Source of the DNA: Methanolinea sp.
GTDB lineage: Archaea; Halobacteriota; Methanomicrobia; Methanomicrobiales; Methanospirillaceae
DNA length: 9,733 nt
Assembly: GCA_013331225.1 (NCBI GenBank)
Contig: DUGV01000208.1
Location: forward strand, 1 to 9,733
Direction: 5' to 3'
Shown piece after piece: positions 1 through 7,228 of this stretch (its first letter is position 1; every line of letters starts with the position of its first letter). A program made the translations under genes and the position numbers. Under the pieces are notes generated by a model. It worked only from the letters and a program-made list of their open reading frames with translations. It did no database searches and was not told the DNA's origin.

Positions 1-502
1 TCTCCGCGTCCTCGCGCTTCATGATCTTGAGCTCGCATGTCCGGTCCCCGGTGCACATGCTGCGTACGAACCTGAGGGTATAGGCGGGATTCAATGCTTC
101 GATCGTTGCGATAGAGAACGAGAGGCAGCGCGAGAGGAGGTGTTCAGGGCCGGCCCTCATCTCCATCTCCCTGGCAATGAACGGGCAGCGCTTGATCATG
201 AGGACCGCCCGGTCCGTATTGATAAAAACCTCCTCGGTGCGGAGATCCGGTCCGAAGAACACCCCGAATATCACCCGGAGTGTCTCCATCAAGTCCCGGG
301 CATCAGCCGTGGGAAGGTTTGCACTCCCTGCAAGGGCCCTTGCCTCACGTGCGAGGTGCATCCAAATCTGCTGCTCACGCGCATCGTACGAATCTCCCAC
401 CGCATCGCGGAAAGTGATATCGTACATCACCGGGAGGCTCGTGACCAGGCGGGACACGATCTGCCACTTCAGCTCGGGGGGGAGGGGGTCCCTTTCAGTC
501 AT
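1..502 (-). CDS. V4R / ATC-hydrolase-like protein, C-terminus cut by window edge
   Basis: The reading frame starts at the ATG read leftwards from 502 and stays open to base 1, so 167 residues are visible and the C-terminus is missing. The protein is soluble, with no signal peptide or membrane segment. Its N-terminal half is helical (MTERDPLPPELKWQIV). Near the visible end is C150-TGDRT-C156 followed by ELKI. This C-x-GD-x2-C-E pattern is typical of the last strand of small-molecule binding V4R domains and of the ATC-hydrolase/DUF6125 family common in methanogens, where the cysteines may bind metal or a ligand. C106 and C126 are further candidates. No clear Shine-Dalgarno precedes the ATG. The gene lies 23 bases after the DUF1848-type gene on the same strand, which suggests one transcript. 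The family assignment is pattern recognition only; the coding call is firmer than the function. Confidence 0.6.
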   Translation of the reverse strand, partial: MTERDPLPPELKWQIVSRLVTSLPVMYDITFRDAVGDSYDAREQQIWMHLAREARALAGSANLPTADARDLMETLRVIFGVFFGPDLRTEEVFINTDRAVLMIKRCPFIAREMEMRAGPEHLLSRCLSFSIATIEALNPAYTLRFVRSMCTGDRTCELKIMKREDAE

Positions 503-525
503 ATGGTGGTGTTGCCGGGCGTGGG

Positions 526-1575
526 TTATATGCCTTGTTGGTCCCCGGTGATCGACTCATGATATATCCCGCTCTCAACAGATGCACGATATCTTCGGAC
601 ATTCTCTTCGACTCTGCGCGATGAGGCATTTGCATAGCAATAACGGCAGAAGTGTGTGCAGGTCGAGTACTGGCCGATGTCCTTGCTCGCGATGCACCCG
701 CAGGCTCCCCTCTGCCCTGGGTCTTTAAGGTGCCGGAACAGGGGATCCCCGGGACGCGCACCCTTCCCCTGCGCGGGAGGGTCGAGGAACCGCATGAGTA
801 CAGTATCATGGGCAAACTCTTCTCTCATCAGTTCCCCGCTGATGCACTGCCCCCTTCTGATGCCATACTCCGTGAGGTCGCGGGCCTCCCCGCACGCCGA
901 AATGGAGAGGTTCCATTTGTCGTTCATCTCTGCAAGACCGCTGCAGAACTGGGTTATCTCGCGTTCTGAAAATTCCCGGACACCAAAAAAGCCGTTCCTG
1001 TCAAGAGACCTGCGAACCTGCGGGTACTTTCCGATATCGATAAAACTGATCACCATGCGGCGGCAGTGACGATTCAGGCAGGAGCCGATTCGTTCCACCC
1101 GGGAGAGAAGATCATCGAAAGAGAGAGTGTCCGAGAGGAGGAGTGGATCGAACCTCCACACAACCCTGCCGGGGCCGAGGCGATCCGAGAGATCGCGGAA
1201 TGTCCTCACACGTTCCGACAGTTTTGGCACACCTGGTTCAATGCCCTCGCGCACGTAATCGTTCAGCGTGAAGAGGAAGTAAAACGAGTAGCCCATCTCC
1301 GCGATGCTATCAATATGCTCCATGATAGGCCGGGGATTCTTGGACCAGAAGGCGATCATGCGGGTGCGGGCAAAGGACACGTAATTCTGCCTTCCGTTCC
1401 AGGGATTAATCCAGGCCACGTGGCCTTTTTTGAGGCGGTGCATGAACCAGTCGCCATAAAACGCAGGGATGTCTGTTGCCCTGCTTGCAGAGAGGATCAC
1501 AGGCGCAATGGCATCGCGTGAAACACCCCTGTCATCCACGATCTCGACGTGTTCCCACCCTGCGAACCTGCCCAT
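526..1575 (-). CDS. DUF1848 family protein with C-terminal radical-SAM-like cysteine motif
   Basis: A protein of 349 residues when started at the ATG at 1573-1575, which has GGAAGTGAT four bases upstream. An in-frame TTG at 1662 would add 29 residues but lacks a comparable binding site and the extra residues look unlike the family. Hallmarks of DUF1848 are visible: ILSASRATDIPAFYGDWFM near residues 27-45, FWSKNP near 76-81, FLFTLNDY near 100-107, WRFDPLL near 140-146, ISACGE near 224-229 and GQCISG near 242-247. The C-terminus carries CGC at 292-294 and C306-x3-C310-x2-C313 in CTHFCRYCYAN. CX3CX2C is the spacing that binds the 4Fe-4S cluster in radical SAM enzymes, so an Fe-S protein is likely, but the substrate is unknown. 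It is cytoplasmic, with no membrane segment. It heads a likely two-gene unit with the downstream V4R-like gene. Confidence 0.85.
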   Translation of the reverse strand: MGRFAGWEHVEIVDDRGVSRDAIAPVILSASRATDIPAFYGDWFMHRLKKGHVAWINPWNGRQNYVSFARTRMIAFWSKNPRPIMEHIDSIAEMGYSFYFLFTLNDYVREGIEPGVPKLSERVRTFRDLSDRLGPGRVVWRFDPLLLSDTLSFDDLLSRVERIGSCLNRHCRRMVISFIDIGKYPQVRRSLDRNGFFGVREFSEREITQFCSGLAEMNDKWNLSISACGEARDLTEYGIRRGQCISGELMREEFAHDTVLMRFLDPPAQGKGARPGDPLFRHLKDPGQRGACGCIASKDIGQYSTCTHFCRYCYANASSRRVEENVRRYRASVESGIYHESITGDQQGI

Positions 1576-1698
1576 GCTTATCACTTCCATCTTCATTCGT
1601 ACGTAAAAATTATCAACCTCTCCCACGCGGCCCTCCATTGTAACATTACGCCGGACAGGCAAGCTATATCAAAAATAAGGGTAAATAAGAGTGTCTGG

Positions 1699-1707
1699 AT
1701 ATATATT
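1699..1707 (+). promoter_or_regulatory. Probable TATA box for the NERD-CAP gene
   Basis: The A/T-only run ATATATATT lies 27 bases before the ATG at 1734 in the divergent spacer. An archaeal start site about 22-25 bases downstream would fall near 1727-1731, giving a very short or nearly absent leader. That agrees with the weak ribosome binding site (only GACGGGTA) in front of the ATG. The box is close to self-complementary, so it could also fire leftwards, but that would give the DUF1848 gene a leader of about 100 bases. Confidence 0.55.
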
Positions 1708-1733
1708 CACCACAGGGCGACAAGGGACGGGTA

Positions 1734-2984
1734 ATGGGAATCCGGTTTTTCCAGGGACAGAAGATCAAATACGAGCATGAGTTTTCACAACTCCGGGAGA
1801 TCGTCGAGATCCTCCGAAAGGAGTACCCCAGGGAGCCCGTGTATCTCCTCACCGGGGTGCTCGTGGCAAACGGTCAGATTGACTGCGTGATCCTCACCAA
1901 GAACGGCCCTCTCATCCTCGACCTGAAATCGTTTCGTGGGGAGATCACGGGCGTCGAGAACGGGAACTGGGTGGCAAAGACAAAGGACGGGCCCATCCCC
2001 CTCCCGAACCTCTTCCTCCAGGCCAAGATCCACCGGCAGGACTTCATCGATCGGCTGATTCCTGTATGCAGGGAGCATTTTCCCCATATTGGTGAGTCGA
2101 ACCTGCGAAAGACGGGCTCGTGGCTCTATTTCTGCCGGGGGAGCACGTACCCGGACGGGCAGATCGATTTCCGGAAAGTGAAGTGGTTTCGCATCGTCAC
2201 CGCCGACGATCTCACCCAGAAAATGAAGTTCATGGACTCCGGGTATACCCTCCGGATCCAGGACATGGATGCAATCGTCCGGGGCCTCGGGCTCGAGGAG
2301 TACTCATTCGAGGATGGAGCAGCGCGTGTTCCTGCCGCCAGAAAAAGGAAAAGTCCGCTGATATCCCGAACAACCCTCATTATCCTGCTTATCATATTTG
2401 GCCTCTTTACCGCGGGAATCTTTGTCGTGGTTACGTTTCCCGGCGCCAAGGTGGCCGCCGCAAACGCCCTCCAGGGGGTGATCTCTATCGTCGGCGGGTG
2501 GATGCACACGGTGATGCAGGAGACCACGAAGAAGTCCACGACCCAGGAAGACAGCCAGCAGGCAATCATCTATCTCAACCGCTTCCGTATCGCAGAGGGG
2601 GCGCTCCCCATCGCATTTGACAGCCGGGCATACTCGATTGCGCTCAATCGGGCAGAGGACATGGTCGAATACAAGTACCTCGACTACCACAATCCCACAA
2701 CAGGATCTTCGGCTCTTGCACTGAAACACCTGCACGGCTTTGCCGAGAACGAGACCCTGATCGAGACACTCTACGGCCAGTGGACAGGGTATACTCCGGG
2801 CATCGAGCGGCAGGCAATCGACGCATGGATGACTGACCCAGGGAACCGCCAGCGCCTCTTCTTCGCGCAGGTCTCCGGCGCAATCGCCTGTGTCGATGGC
2901 TACTGTTCCTATATCGGCGTGCGCCCGGCTCTGGTCGTCGAAAACGCAACCGCGAATATAACCGGAAACCTCACTGAAGGATAA
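1734..2984 (+). CDS. Membrane protein: NERD nuclease-like domain, one TM helix, extracytoplasmic CAP/SCP domain
   Basis: This 416-residue protein has three parts. Residues about 12-180 match a NERD domain: GQID (Asp50) then ILDLKSF with Asp63 and Lys65, the D...(D/E)xK arrangement of PD-(D/E)XK-type nucleases, followed by GEITGVENGNWV. Residues about 213-234 form one strong membrane helix, preceded by RKRK at 203-206, which predicts the N-terminus inside and the C-terminus outside. Residues about 274-396 resemble a CAP/SCP domain: NRFR, a helix with RAEDMVEYKYLDYHNP, GFAENE, AWMTDPGNRQRL, and a final CVDGYCSYIGV whose two cysteines could form a disulfide. Known CAP domains are secreted proteins in many lineages; NERD domains are thought to act on nucleic acids. 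The gene stands alone, diverges from the DUF1848 gene and converges on thiI. Domain calls come from motif reading; the combined function is unknown. Confidence 0.85.
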   Translation: MGIRFFQGQKIKYEHEFSQLREIVEILRKEYPREPVYLLTGVLVANGQIDCVILTKNGPLILDLKSFRGEITGVENGNWVAKTKDGPIPLPNLFLQAKIHRQDFIDRLIPVCREHFPHIGESNLRKTGSWLYFCRGSTYPDGQIDFRKVKWFRIVTADDLTQKMKFMDSGYTLRIQDMDAIVRGLGLEEYSFEDGAARVPAARKRKSPLISRTTLIILLIIFGLFTAGIFVVVTFPGAKVAAANALQGVISIVGGWMHTVMQETTKKSTTQEDSQQAIIYLNRFRIAEGALPIAFDSRAYSIALNRAEDMVEYKYLDYHNPTTGSSALALKHLHGFAENETLIETLYGQWTGYTPGIERQAIDAWMTDPGNRQRLFFAQVSGAIACVDGYCSYIGVRPALVVENATANITGNLTEG

Positions 2985-2987
2985 GAA

Positions 2988-3001
2988 CGGAAATCATTCC
3001 G
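2988..3001. repeat. Short hairpin between convergent stop codons
   Basis: CGGAA, a four-base loop ATCA and TTCCG form a perfect 5-bp stem covering the thiI stop codon, just past the stop of the NERD-CAP gene. Only 9 bases separate the two stops. There is no T-tract on either strand, so a role as a two-way terminator is possible but weak. Confidence 0.3.
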
Positions 3002-4199
3002 GTTTCACGAGGGCGCCGTTGAGAGCGCAATACAATCTGAGCCGCTCCATTGCATAAGAGACGTGGTCATCCATTCCAATCTTCTCCTCCATGGCGATGA
3101 CCCCCTCGAGCCGTGACGTGGTGGCCGGCACCCGCGGGACTGCCGAACACGCGAGGTCTCCGGGCTGGCGTTCGAACGTTCCGATCTTCTTTGCGAGGTT
3201 CACTGCATCCTGTTTGTCGAAGGCCACAAGTGGTCGGACAAGGGGGACCGTTGCCGCCTGTGAGATCACCGAAAGGTTGGCCATAGTCTGTGACGCAACC
3301 TGCCCAATGCTGTCGCCGGTGCAGAGTGCAAGGTAGCCGCCACGCGTCACAAGCCTGCTCCCAAGGCGCATCATGAACCGCTTGCACAGAACGCAGCGGA
3401 GCCTTGGCTCTGCTCTCCGTACAAGGTCGTCGTAAAAATCTCCTGCATCTGCGACATGAAGGGTGATGGGAAACCCGGTACACCACGAAGAGAGCGTCGA
3501 GACGTGACGAAGCGTGGTGGAGAGGACGTCATCGCCTGCATATCCCCCTCCGTGGATATGCAGGGCGTCCACCTCGCAACCGCGCCTCATCATCATCCAC
3601 ATGGCAACAGGTGAATCGATTCCAGGCGAAAGCAGCGCGAGGATCTTCCCCTGTGTTCCCCAGGGGAGGCCCCCGGGGGCTGGGATCCTGGAATCGTAGA
3701 CCAGGCCGCCAAAATCCCGGAGCTCTGCAAAGACTTCGTACTCGGGGCTTCCCAGGTCCACCCTCGCGGAGGGAACTGCATCGAGGATGGCCGCCCCCAC
3801 CCGGGCGCCGAGTTCCTGGCTGGTGATCCCCTCTACCCCCTGACGGCGGGCACGGACCGCAAAGCGCAATCCTGGCCGGAGGTTTATTGAGGCCAGTGCA
3901 ACCGCCGCGTCCGTCACTGACCTGGGATCAGGAAGAGTGAGGGTGCAGATAGACACATCCACGACCCCAAAGAGGCGGGACACAATGGATGCAATCTCTT
4001 CCGGGCATTCGCCATGCAGGATGACCCTCCCCCTGTGCACTTCGGCCCTGTGTGAGAGCCCTGCGGCACCGAGCGCCCGCGTGCAATTACGGAGGAGTGT
4101 CCCTACAAAATGCCGTTTTACAGGCTCGCTCTTGAGAAAGATCTCACCGTAACGGAGCATGACTACACGTTCAACCCGGGAATTCGCCTGGAAGGCCAT
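2994..4199 (-). CDS. thiI: tRNA 4-thiouridine synthase ThiI, archaeal type without rhodanese domain
   Basis: ThiI adenylates uridine 8 of tRNA and delivers sulfur to make 4-thiouridine; some homologues also serve thiamine synthesis. The 401-residue protein starts at the ATG at 4197-4199 (AGGAAGA four bases upstream), giving MAFQANSRVERVVMLRYGEI. An in-frame GTG at 4313 would add 38 unconvincing residues. A ferredoxin-like and THUMP region occupies about residues 10-165. The PP-loop ATPase follows, with LLSPGIDSPVAMWMMMRRG near 189-207, where a Pro stands in the usual SGGxDS. Then come C269-VLC-KRFM, GDSIGQVASQT, LVRPLVAFDK, KKIGTFE and C351. No rhodanese domain follows, unlike E. coli ThiI. 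In archaeal ThiI, the CxxC pair and one later cysteine have been linked to sulfur transfer and an Fe-S cluster, and all three are present here. It is transcribed alone. Confidence 0.95.
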   Translation of the reverse strand: MAFQANSRVERVVMLRYGEIFLKSEPVKRHFVGTLLRNCTRALGAAGLSHRAEVHRGRVILHGECPEEIASIVSRLFGVVDVSICTLTLPDPRSVTDAAVALASINLRPGLRFAVRARRQGVEGITSQELGARVGAAILDAVPSARVDLGSPEYEVFAELRDFGGLVYDSRIPAPGGLPWGTQGKILALLSPGIDSPVAMWMMMRRGCEVDALHIHGGGYAGDDVLSTTLRHVSTLSSWCTGFPITLHVADAGDFYDDLVRRAEPRLRCVLCKRFMMRLGSRLVTRGGYLALCTGDSIGQVASQTMANLSVISQAATVPLVRPLVAFDKQDAVNLAKKIGTFERQPGDLACSAVPRVPATTSRLEGVIAMEEKIGMDDHVSYAMERLRLYCALNGALVKPE

Positions 4200-4227
4200 C
4201 TCTTCCTGTATATTGGGCGCTAAGGTT

Positions 4228-4236
4228 CTTAATAAG
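4228..4236 (-). promoter_or_regulatory. Probable TATA box of thiI
   Basis: Read on the minus strand this is CTTATTAAG, centred about 33 bases before the thiI ATG. A start site about 25 bases downstream would fall near 4206, just before the ribosome binding site at 4201-4207. The spacing fits a TFB/TBP promoter with a very short leader. One copy of a 17-bp repeat (4236-4252) lies directly upstream, where the BRE and activator sites would be. Confidence 0.5.
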
Positions 4237-4252
4237 GGAGATGCGTCCGGCC
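4236..4252 (+). repeat. 17-bp repeat, copy 1 (thiI upstream spacer)
   Basis: GGGAGATGCGTCCGGCC occurs here and again, identical and in the same direction, at 7099-7115. This copy sits directly upstream of the thiI TATA box, outside any gene. A 17-bp perfect match by chance is improbable in under 10 kb, although GC bias raises the odds. It may be a shared regulator site or a remnant of a dispersed element. Confidence 0.5.
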
Positions 4253-4286
4253 GACTCATCCCAGGGAACAACGACAAGCACCGGGC

Positions 4287-4360
4287 AACATTTTCCGATA
4301 CGCAATGAAACACTTGCCGGGAAAAAACCTGCGCACAAGCTCAACGGACGGGAAAATGTT
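4287..4360. repeat. Perfect 10-bp inverted repeat in the thiI/usp divergent spacer
   Basis: AACATTTTCC at 4287-4296 is exactly complementary to GGAAAATGTT at 4351-4360, with 54 bases between the arms. The right arm touches an A/T-rich box (GTTAAATTTAC, 4358-4368) that could be the TATA element of the stress-protein gene, although that would give a leader of about 100 bases. The arrangement suits paired operator half-sites between divergent genes or a long stem. Nothing else recognisable was seen in the spacer 4200-4489. Confidence 0.4.
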
Positions 4361-4489
4361 AAATTTACCGACACCAAGGAGTAACAAAACGAAAAGGCAA
4401 TGGACGGGCTTTTCCCGCACGGAGCGTCACTCTCCCTGCCAGAGCCCCCTTGAAAAGAGATCCTTTCCGACGATGCAGGAGTTTTATGG

Positions 4490-5353
4490 ATGTATGAACA
4501 CGTGCTCGTTCCATTTGATTTCTCTCCCGATTCGCGGCACACAGTGGAATGCCTGACCCAGTTTCCGGGAGTTTCCCGGGTTGTCCTCCTCCATATCGTC
4601 TATACCAGGTATCCCGCACAGGCTGATGGGACAGTCGATCCGTCAATCGATTATGCCCGGCTCCGGCTCGAGGAGTATGCAAGGACAATCGATCTGGGCA
4701 GTATATCCATCCAGACGAGGATCGAAGGGATCACGGGAGGCAATATCTCGCCGGTGGTCAACAGAGTCGCTGCGGCTGAGGGGGTGTCGCTTGTTGCGAT
4801 GGGGAGGAGGGGGATGAGTGTAATCGAGGCCCTCTTACTTGGCAGTGTCGCGTCAGACGTGCTCAGGTACAGCGACCGCGATCTCCTCCTCATCAACGCA
4901 CCGGCATCCGGGGAAACCAATTCCCCTGGTGGCTGCATTGGCCTCCTCTCACACCTGATGGTCTGCACGGACTTTTCCCGCCCTGAGATCGTGTCCCTCT
5001 CGATGGAGGATCTTCCCTTTGCCTCGCGCGTAACCCTGCTCCATGTCGTAAGCACGGGGGACACCCGCGAGGAAGTCCACCTCCACTCAAGCGATGCCTG
5101 GACAAGGCTCAAAGAACTGAAGGATGCATATTCCCACCTCAAAATCCCTGTACGGGCCACGGTATGCGAAGGTGATACTGCGGAGGAGATCATACTGCAA
5201 GCCAGGGAGAACCAGGTTTCCCTGATCGTGATGAAGTCTTCCGGGAAGAGGGGTTTTATCAGGAACTTCATCGGCAGCACCACCACCCATGTCATACGAA
5301 ATGCCGATGTCCCGGTGCTCGTACTGAAACGTTTCGAAGGCGAAAAGAAGTGA
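4490..5353 (+). CDS. Tandem-domain universal stress protein (UspA family)
   Basis: Two Usp domains lie in one chain of 287 residues. The first begins MYEHVLVPFDFSPDS and ends with the nucleotide-binding motif G105-x2-G108-x9-G118-S119 (GRRGMSVIEALLLGS). The second begins near residue 154 (HLMVCTDFSRPE) and has G252-x2-G255-x6-G262-S263, three residues shorter than the usual loop, then the final strand VPVLVLK. The first domain therefore probably binds ATP, while the second may bind it differently or not at all. The protein is soluble and cytoplasmic. The ATG has CAGGAG upstream with 8 bases between; an ATG four bases earlier leads straight to a stop. Family members respond to starvation or stress, usually by an unknown mechanism. 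The following transporter gene is on the same strand 134 bases away, so co-transcription is possible. Confidence 0.92.
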   Translation: MYEHVLVPFDFSPDSRHTVECLTQFPGVSRVVLLHIVYTRYPAQADGTVDPSIDYARLRLEEYARTIDLGSISIQTRIEGITGGNISPVVNRVAAAEGVSLVAMGRRGMSVIEALLLGSVASDVLRYSDRDLLLINAPASGETNSPGGCIGLLSHLMVCTDFSRPEIVSLSMEDLPFASRVTLLHVVSTGDTREEVHLHSSDAWTRLKELKDAYSHLKIPVRATVCEGDTAEEIILQARENQVSLIVMKSSGKRGFIRNFIGSTTTHVIRNADVPVLVLKRFEGEKK

Positions 5354-5487
5354 GACCCCATGGCCCGGCTTCTGCACAATGGGCAAGGGCGATTCGCGGG
5401 AATTCTCTCTTCACAGAGTATCGCAGCGATTCCATCCCTATATCGACGGCGTTCTCAATCTCGTGACCCTACCGTGAGGATATCCCC

Positions 5488-7083
5488 ATGATCTCCTGGG
5501 AACTCATCTTCGCAATCATCCCTGGCATCATCCTCTTTTTATACGGGATAGAACAATTCTCGCGTGAGTTCCAGGTTGCCGCGGGTGAGCAATTCCGTGC
5601 CCTTATCCAAAAATTCACCCGCACTCCCCTGCGTGGAACGATCGCGGGCGCAATCGTGACTGCGGTGGTCCAGTCGAGCACTGCGACCACGGTTATCACT
5701 GTAGGGCTCGTGAATGCCGGGATCATCTCCTTTACTGCATCGCTGGGGATCATCATCGGTTCGAATATCGGGACCACCTTCACCACCCAGCTGATCGCCC
5801 TCAACCTGACCGCGTTTGCCCCGGTCTTCATCCTCGCTGGATTTCTCATCGGGATAGCCGGGGGGAGATACAGGGTATTCGGCCGCCCAATCTTCTACTT
5901 CGGGCTGGTCTTCTTCAGCCTCTCAATGATATCGACCATTATGGAGCCCTACCGGTTCGACCCCCAGCTGATCTCACTCCTCTCCATCCTTGACAATGTC
6001 TTTCTCGAAATTGCATTCGGTTTTATTGTAACCATTATCTTCCAGTCGAGTGCTGTCACAACCGGCCTCGTCATTGTGCTTACACAGAATGGGCTTGTGA
6101 CACCTGATATGGCAATCCCTATCCTTCTCGGGGCAAACCTCGGTACTCCAACCACCTCACTCCTTGTCGCATGGCGGATGAACACTGCGGCAAAGAGGGC
6201 TGCCATGGCCCACTTCCTCTTCAACTTTCTCGGGGTCCTCATCTTTCTCCCATTCCTCGGGCCATTTACAGACCTTGTCGTGGACCTGGGGGGGTCACCC
6301 GGCCAGCAGGTGGCAAACGCCCACCTTATTTTCAACCTCACCTGCGCAGGAATATTCCTGGTCGCGATAAAACCCTTCTCCTCTCTCGTGCAGCGGGTAG
6401 TTCCCGGCAGGGATGACGACATAGTCTTCCTCCCCCATTTTCTCAAAAAGCCTCTTCCTGATGATTCAAAAACCGCAGTCCGGATGGTCGCGCAGGAGAT
6501 CGGTCACCTGTTGGAGACAGACGAAGAGATGCTGAAGGAGTGCAACCACCTTCTCGATGCGACTGATACCCCCTTCCAGCGGGTGCAGCAGCTCAGGGAA
6601 TATGCTCAATACCTGGACGACCAGATTGCCGATGCAGTCCTCGACCTTTCCCGGCGGGATCTGGAGCGTGGCGATGCAGCGTACTATGCAGTGCTTCTCA
6701 GGGTCTCGAGCCTTGGAAGAGTCCTCGCAGATGAAGCAGGGGACTTATCTGACATATTGATCCAGATCCGTGAGCGGGGACTGAAGATTCCCGCCGATTC
6801 CGTCCTGATCCAGAAGGACATCCTCTCATCATGCGAGCGAAATGTCGGAATACTCCGGGACGCATTTCCCGAAATATCCGACACGGTCGATTCTGCCATG
6901 CGGTCTGTTGACGAGACGCTCAGGGTTGAGATCACGCGGCACTATCACCAGCACGTCATCCGGATCTCCGGCGGAAAGAACCCTGCAGGGAGCACGGTCT
7001 CCCGGATGCTCTTCCACATCGAGGGGATGGCCGCGACCATCCGCGAGATGAGGAAATCGGCACGCATGCTCCAGGTGGTCTGA
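5488..7083 (+). CDS. Na+/phosphate cotransporter family protein with C-terminal PhoU-like domain
   Basis: An integral membrane protein of 531 residues related to NptA/YjbB-type Na+/Pi cotransporters. Residues 1-300 hold about eight hydrophobic segments arranged as two inverted halves. Each half carries the family QSS signature: Q62-SSTATTVITVGLVNAG and Q186-SSAVTTGLVIVLTQNG. Each is followed by a Gly-Asn loop, GSNIGTTFT at 91-99 and GANLGTPTT at 215-223. Residues from about 325 to the end are helical and charged (AQEIGHLLETDEEMLKE, REYAQYLDDQIADAVLDLS), matching the cytoplasmic PhoU-like regulatory tail of this subfamily. The ATG has GTGAGGAT upstream with suitable spacing. Substrate is presumed inorganic phosphate with sodium; some relatives mainly export phosphate, so the direction is uncertain. 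A T5 run at 7086-7090 directly after the stop is a weak terminator candidate. Confidence 0.92.
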   Translation: MISWELIFAIIPGIILFLYGIEQFSREFQVAAGEQFRALIQKFTRTPLRGTIAGAIVTAVVQSSTATTVITVGLVNAGIISFTASLGIIIGSNIGTTFTTQLIALNLTAFAPVFILAGFLIGIAGGRYRVFGRPIFYFGLVFFSLSMISTIMEPYRFDPQLISLLSILDNVFLEIAFGFIVTIIFQSSAVTTGLVIVLTQNGLVTPDMAIPILLGANLGTPTTSLLVAWRMNTAAKRAAMAHFLFNFLGVLIFLPFLGPFTDLVVDLGGSPGQQVANAHLIFNLTCAGIFLVAIKPFSSLVQRVVPGRDDDIVFLPHFLKKPLPDDSKTAVRMVAQEIGHLLETDEEMLKECNHLLDATDTPFQRVQQLREYAQYLDDQIADAVLDLSRRDLERGDAAYYAVLLRVSSLGRVLADEAGDLSDILIQIRERGLKIPADSVLIQKDILSSCERNVGILRDAFPEISDTVDSAMRSVDETLRVEITRHYHQHVIRISGGKNPAGSTVSRMLFHIEGMAATIREMRKSARMLQVV

Positions 7084-7096
7084 AATTTTTCAGGGC

Positions 7097-7121
7097 GGGG
7101 GAGATGCGTCCGGCCTCCCCC
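7097..7121 (+). terminator. GC hairpin after the transporter gene, containing 17-bp repeat copy 2
   Basis: GGGGGAG (7097-7103) pairs perfectly with CTCCCCC (7115-7121) across an 11-base loop, 13 bases past the transporter stop codon. A T5 run lies before the stem rather than after it, so the element is not a classical intrinsic terminator. It could still mark the 3' end or protect it. The second copy of the 17-bp repeat, GGGAGATGCGTCCGGCC at 7099-7115, forms the left arm and the loop and reaches one base into the right arm. Confidence 0.4.
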
Positions 7122-7228
7122 TGCGTTCTCCAGGCAGAGGATTGGCCTCCACTCATTTGCCCACCCGAAACCTCTTTTCTTTACGATTCCAAGGGAGTTA
7201 TTCCCGCACCATTCCGATACACCTTTAA

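Noticed and set aside
140..562. Plus-strand open frame of 140 codons opposite the V4R-like gene
   Set aside because: It lies antisense to a frame with recognisable family motifs and itself lacks any.
1664..1700. Possible leftward TATA boxes for the DUF1848 gene (TTATTTAC, GATATAG)
   Set aside because: Several A/T-rich boxes are possible and none has clearly better spacing, so no single promoter can be called.
4200..4313. N-terminal extension of ThiI from an in-frame GTG
   Set aside because: It would include the TATA box and the Shine-Dalgarno of the ATG at 4199, and the extra residues do not resemble ThiI.
4651..5379. Long open frame (242 codons) antisense to the universal stress protein
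   Set aside because: It mirrors the codon bias of the real gene, has serine- and arginine-rich composition and matches no family.
5360..5491. A 43-codon frame between the stress protein and transporter genes whose TGA overlaps the transporter ATG
   Set aside because: No ribosome binding site in a good position, arginine- and serine-rich low-quality sequence, and the transporter has its own GAGG site. Nothing beyond the overlap supports it.
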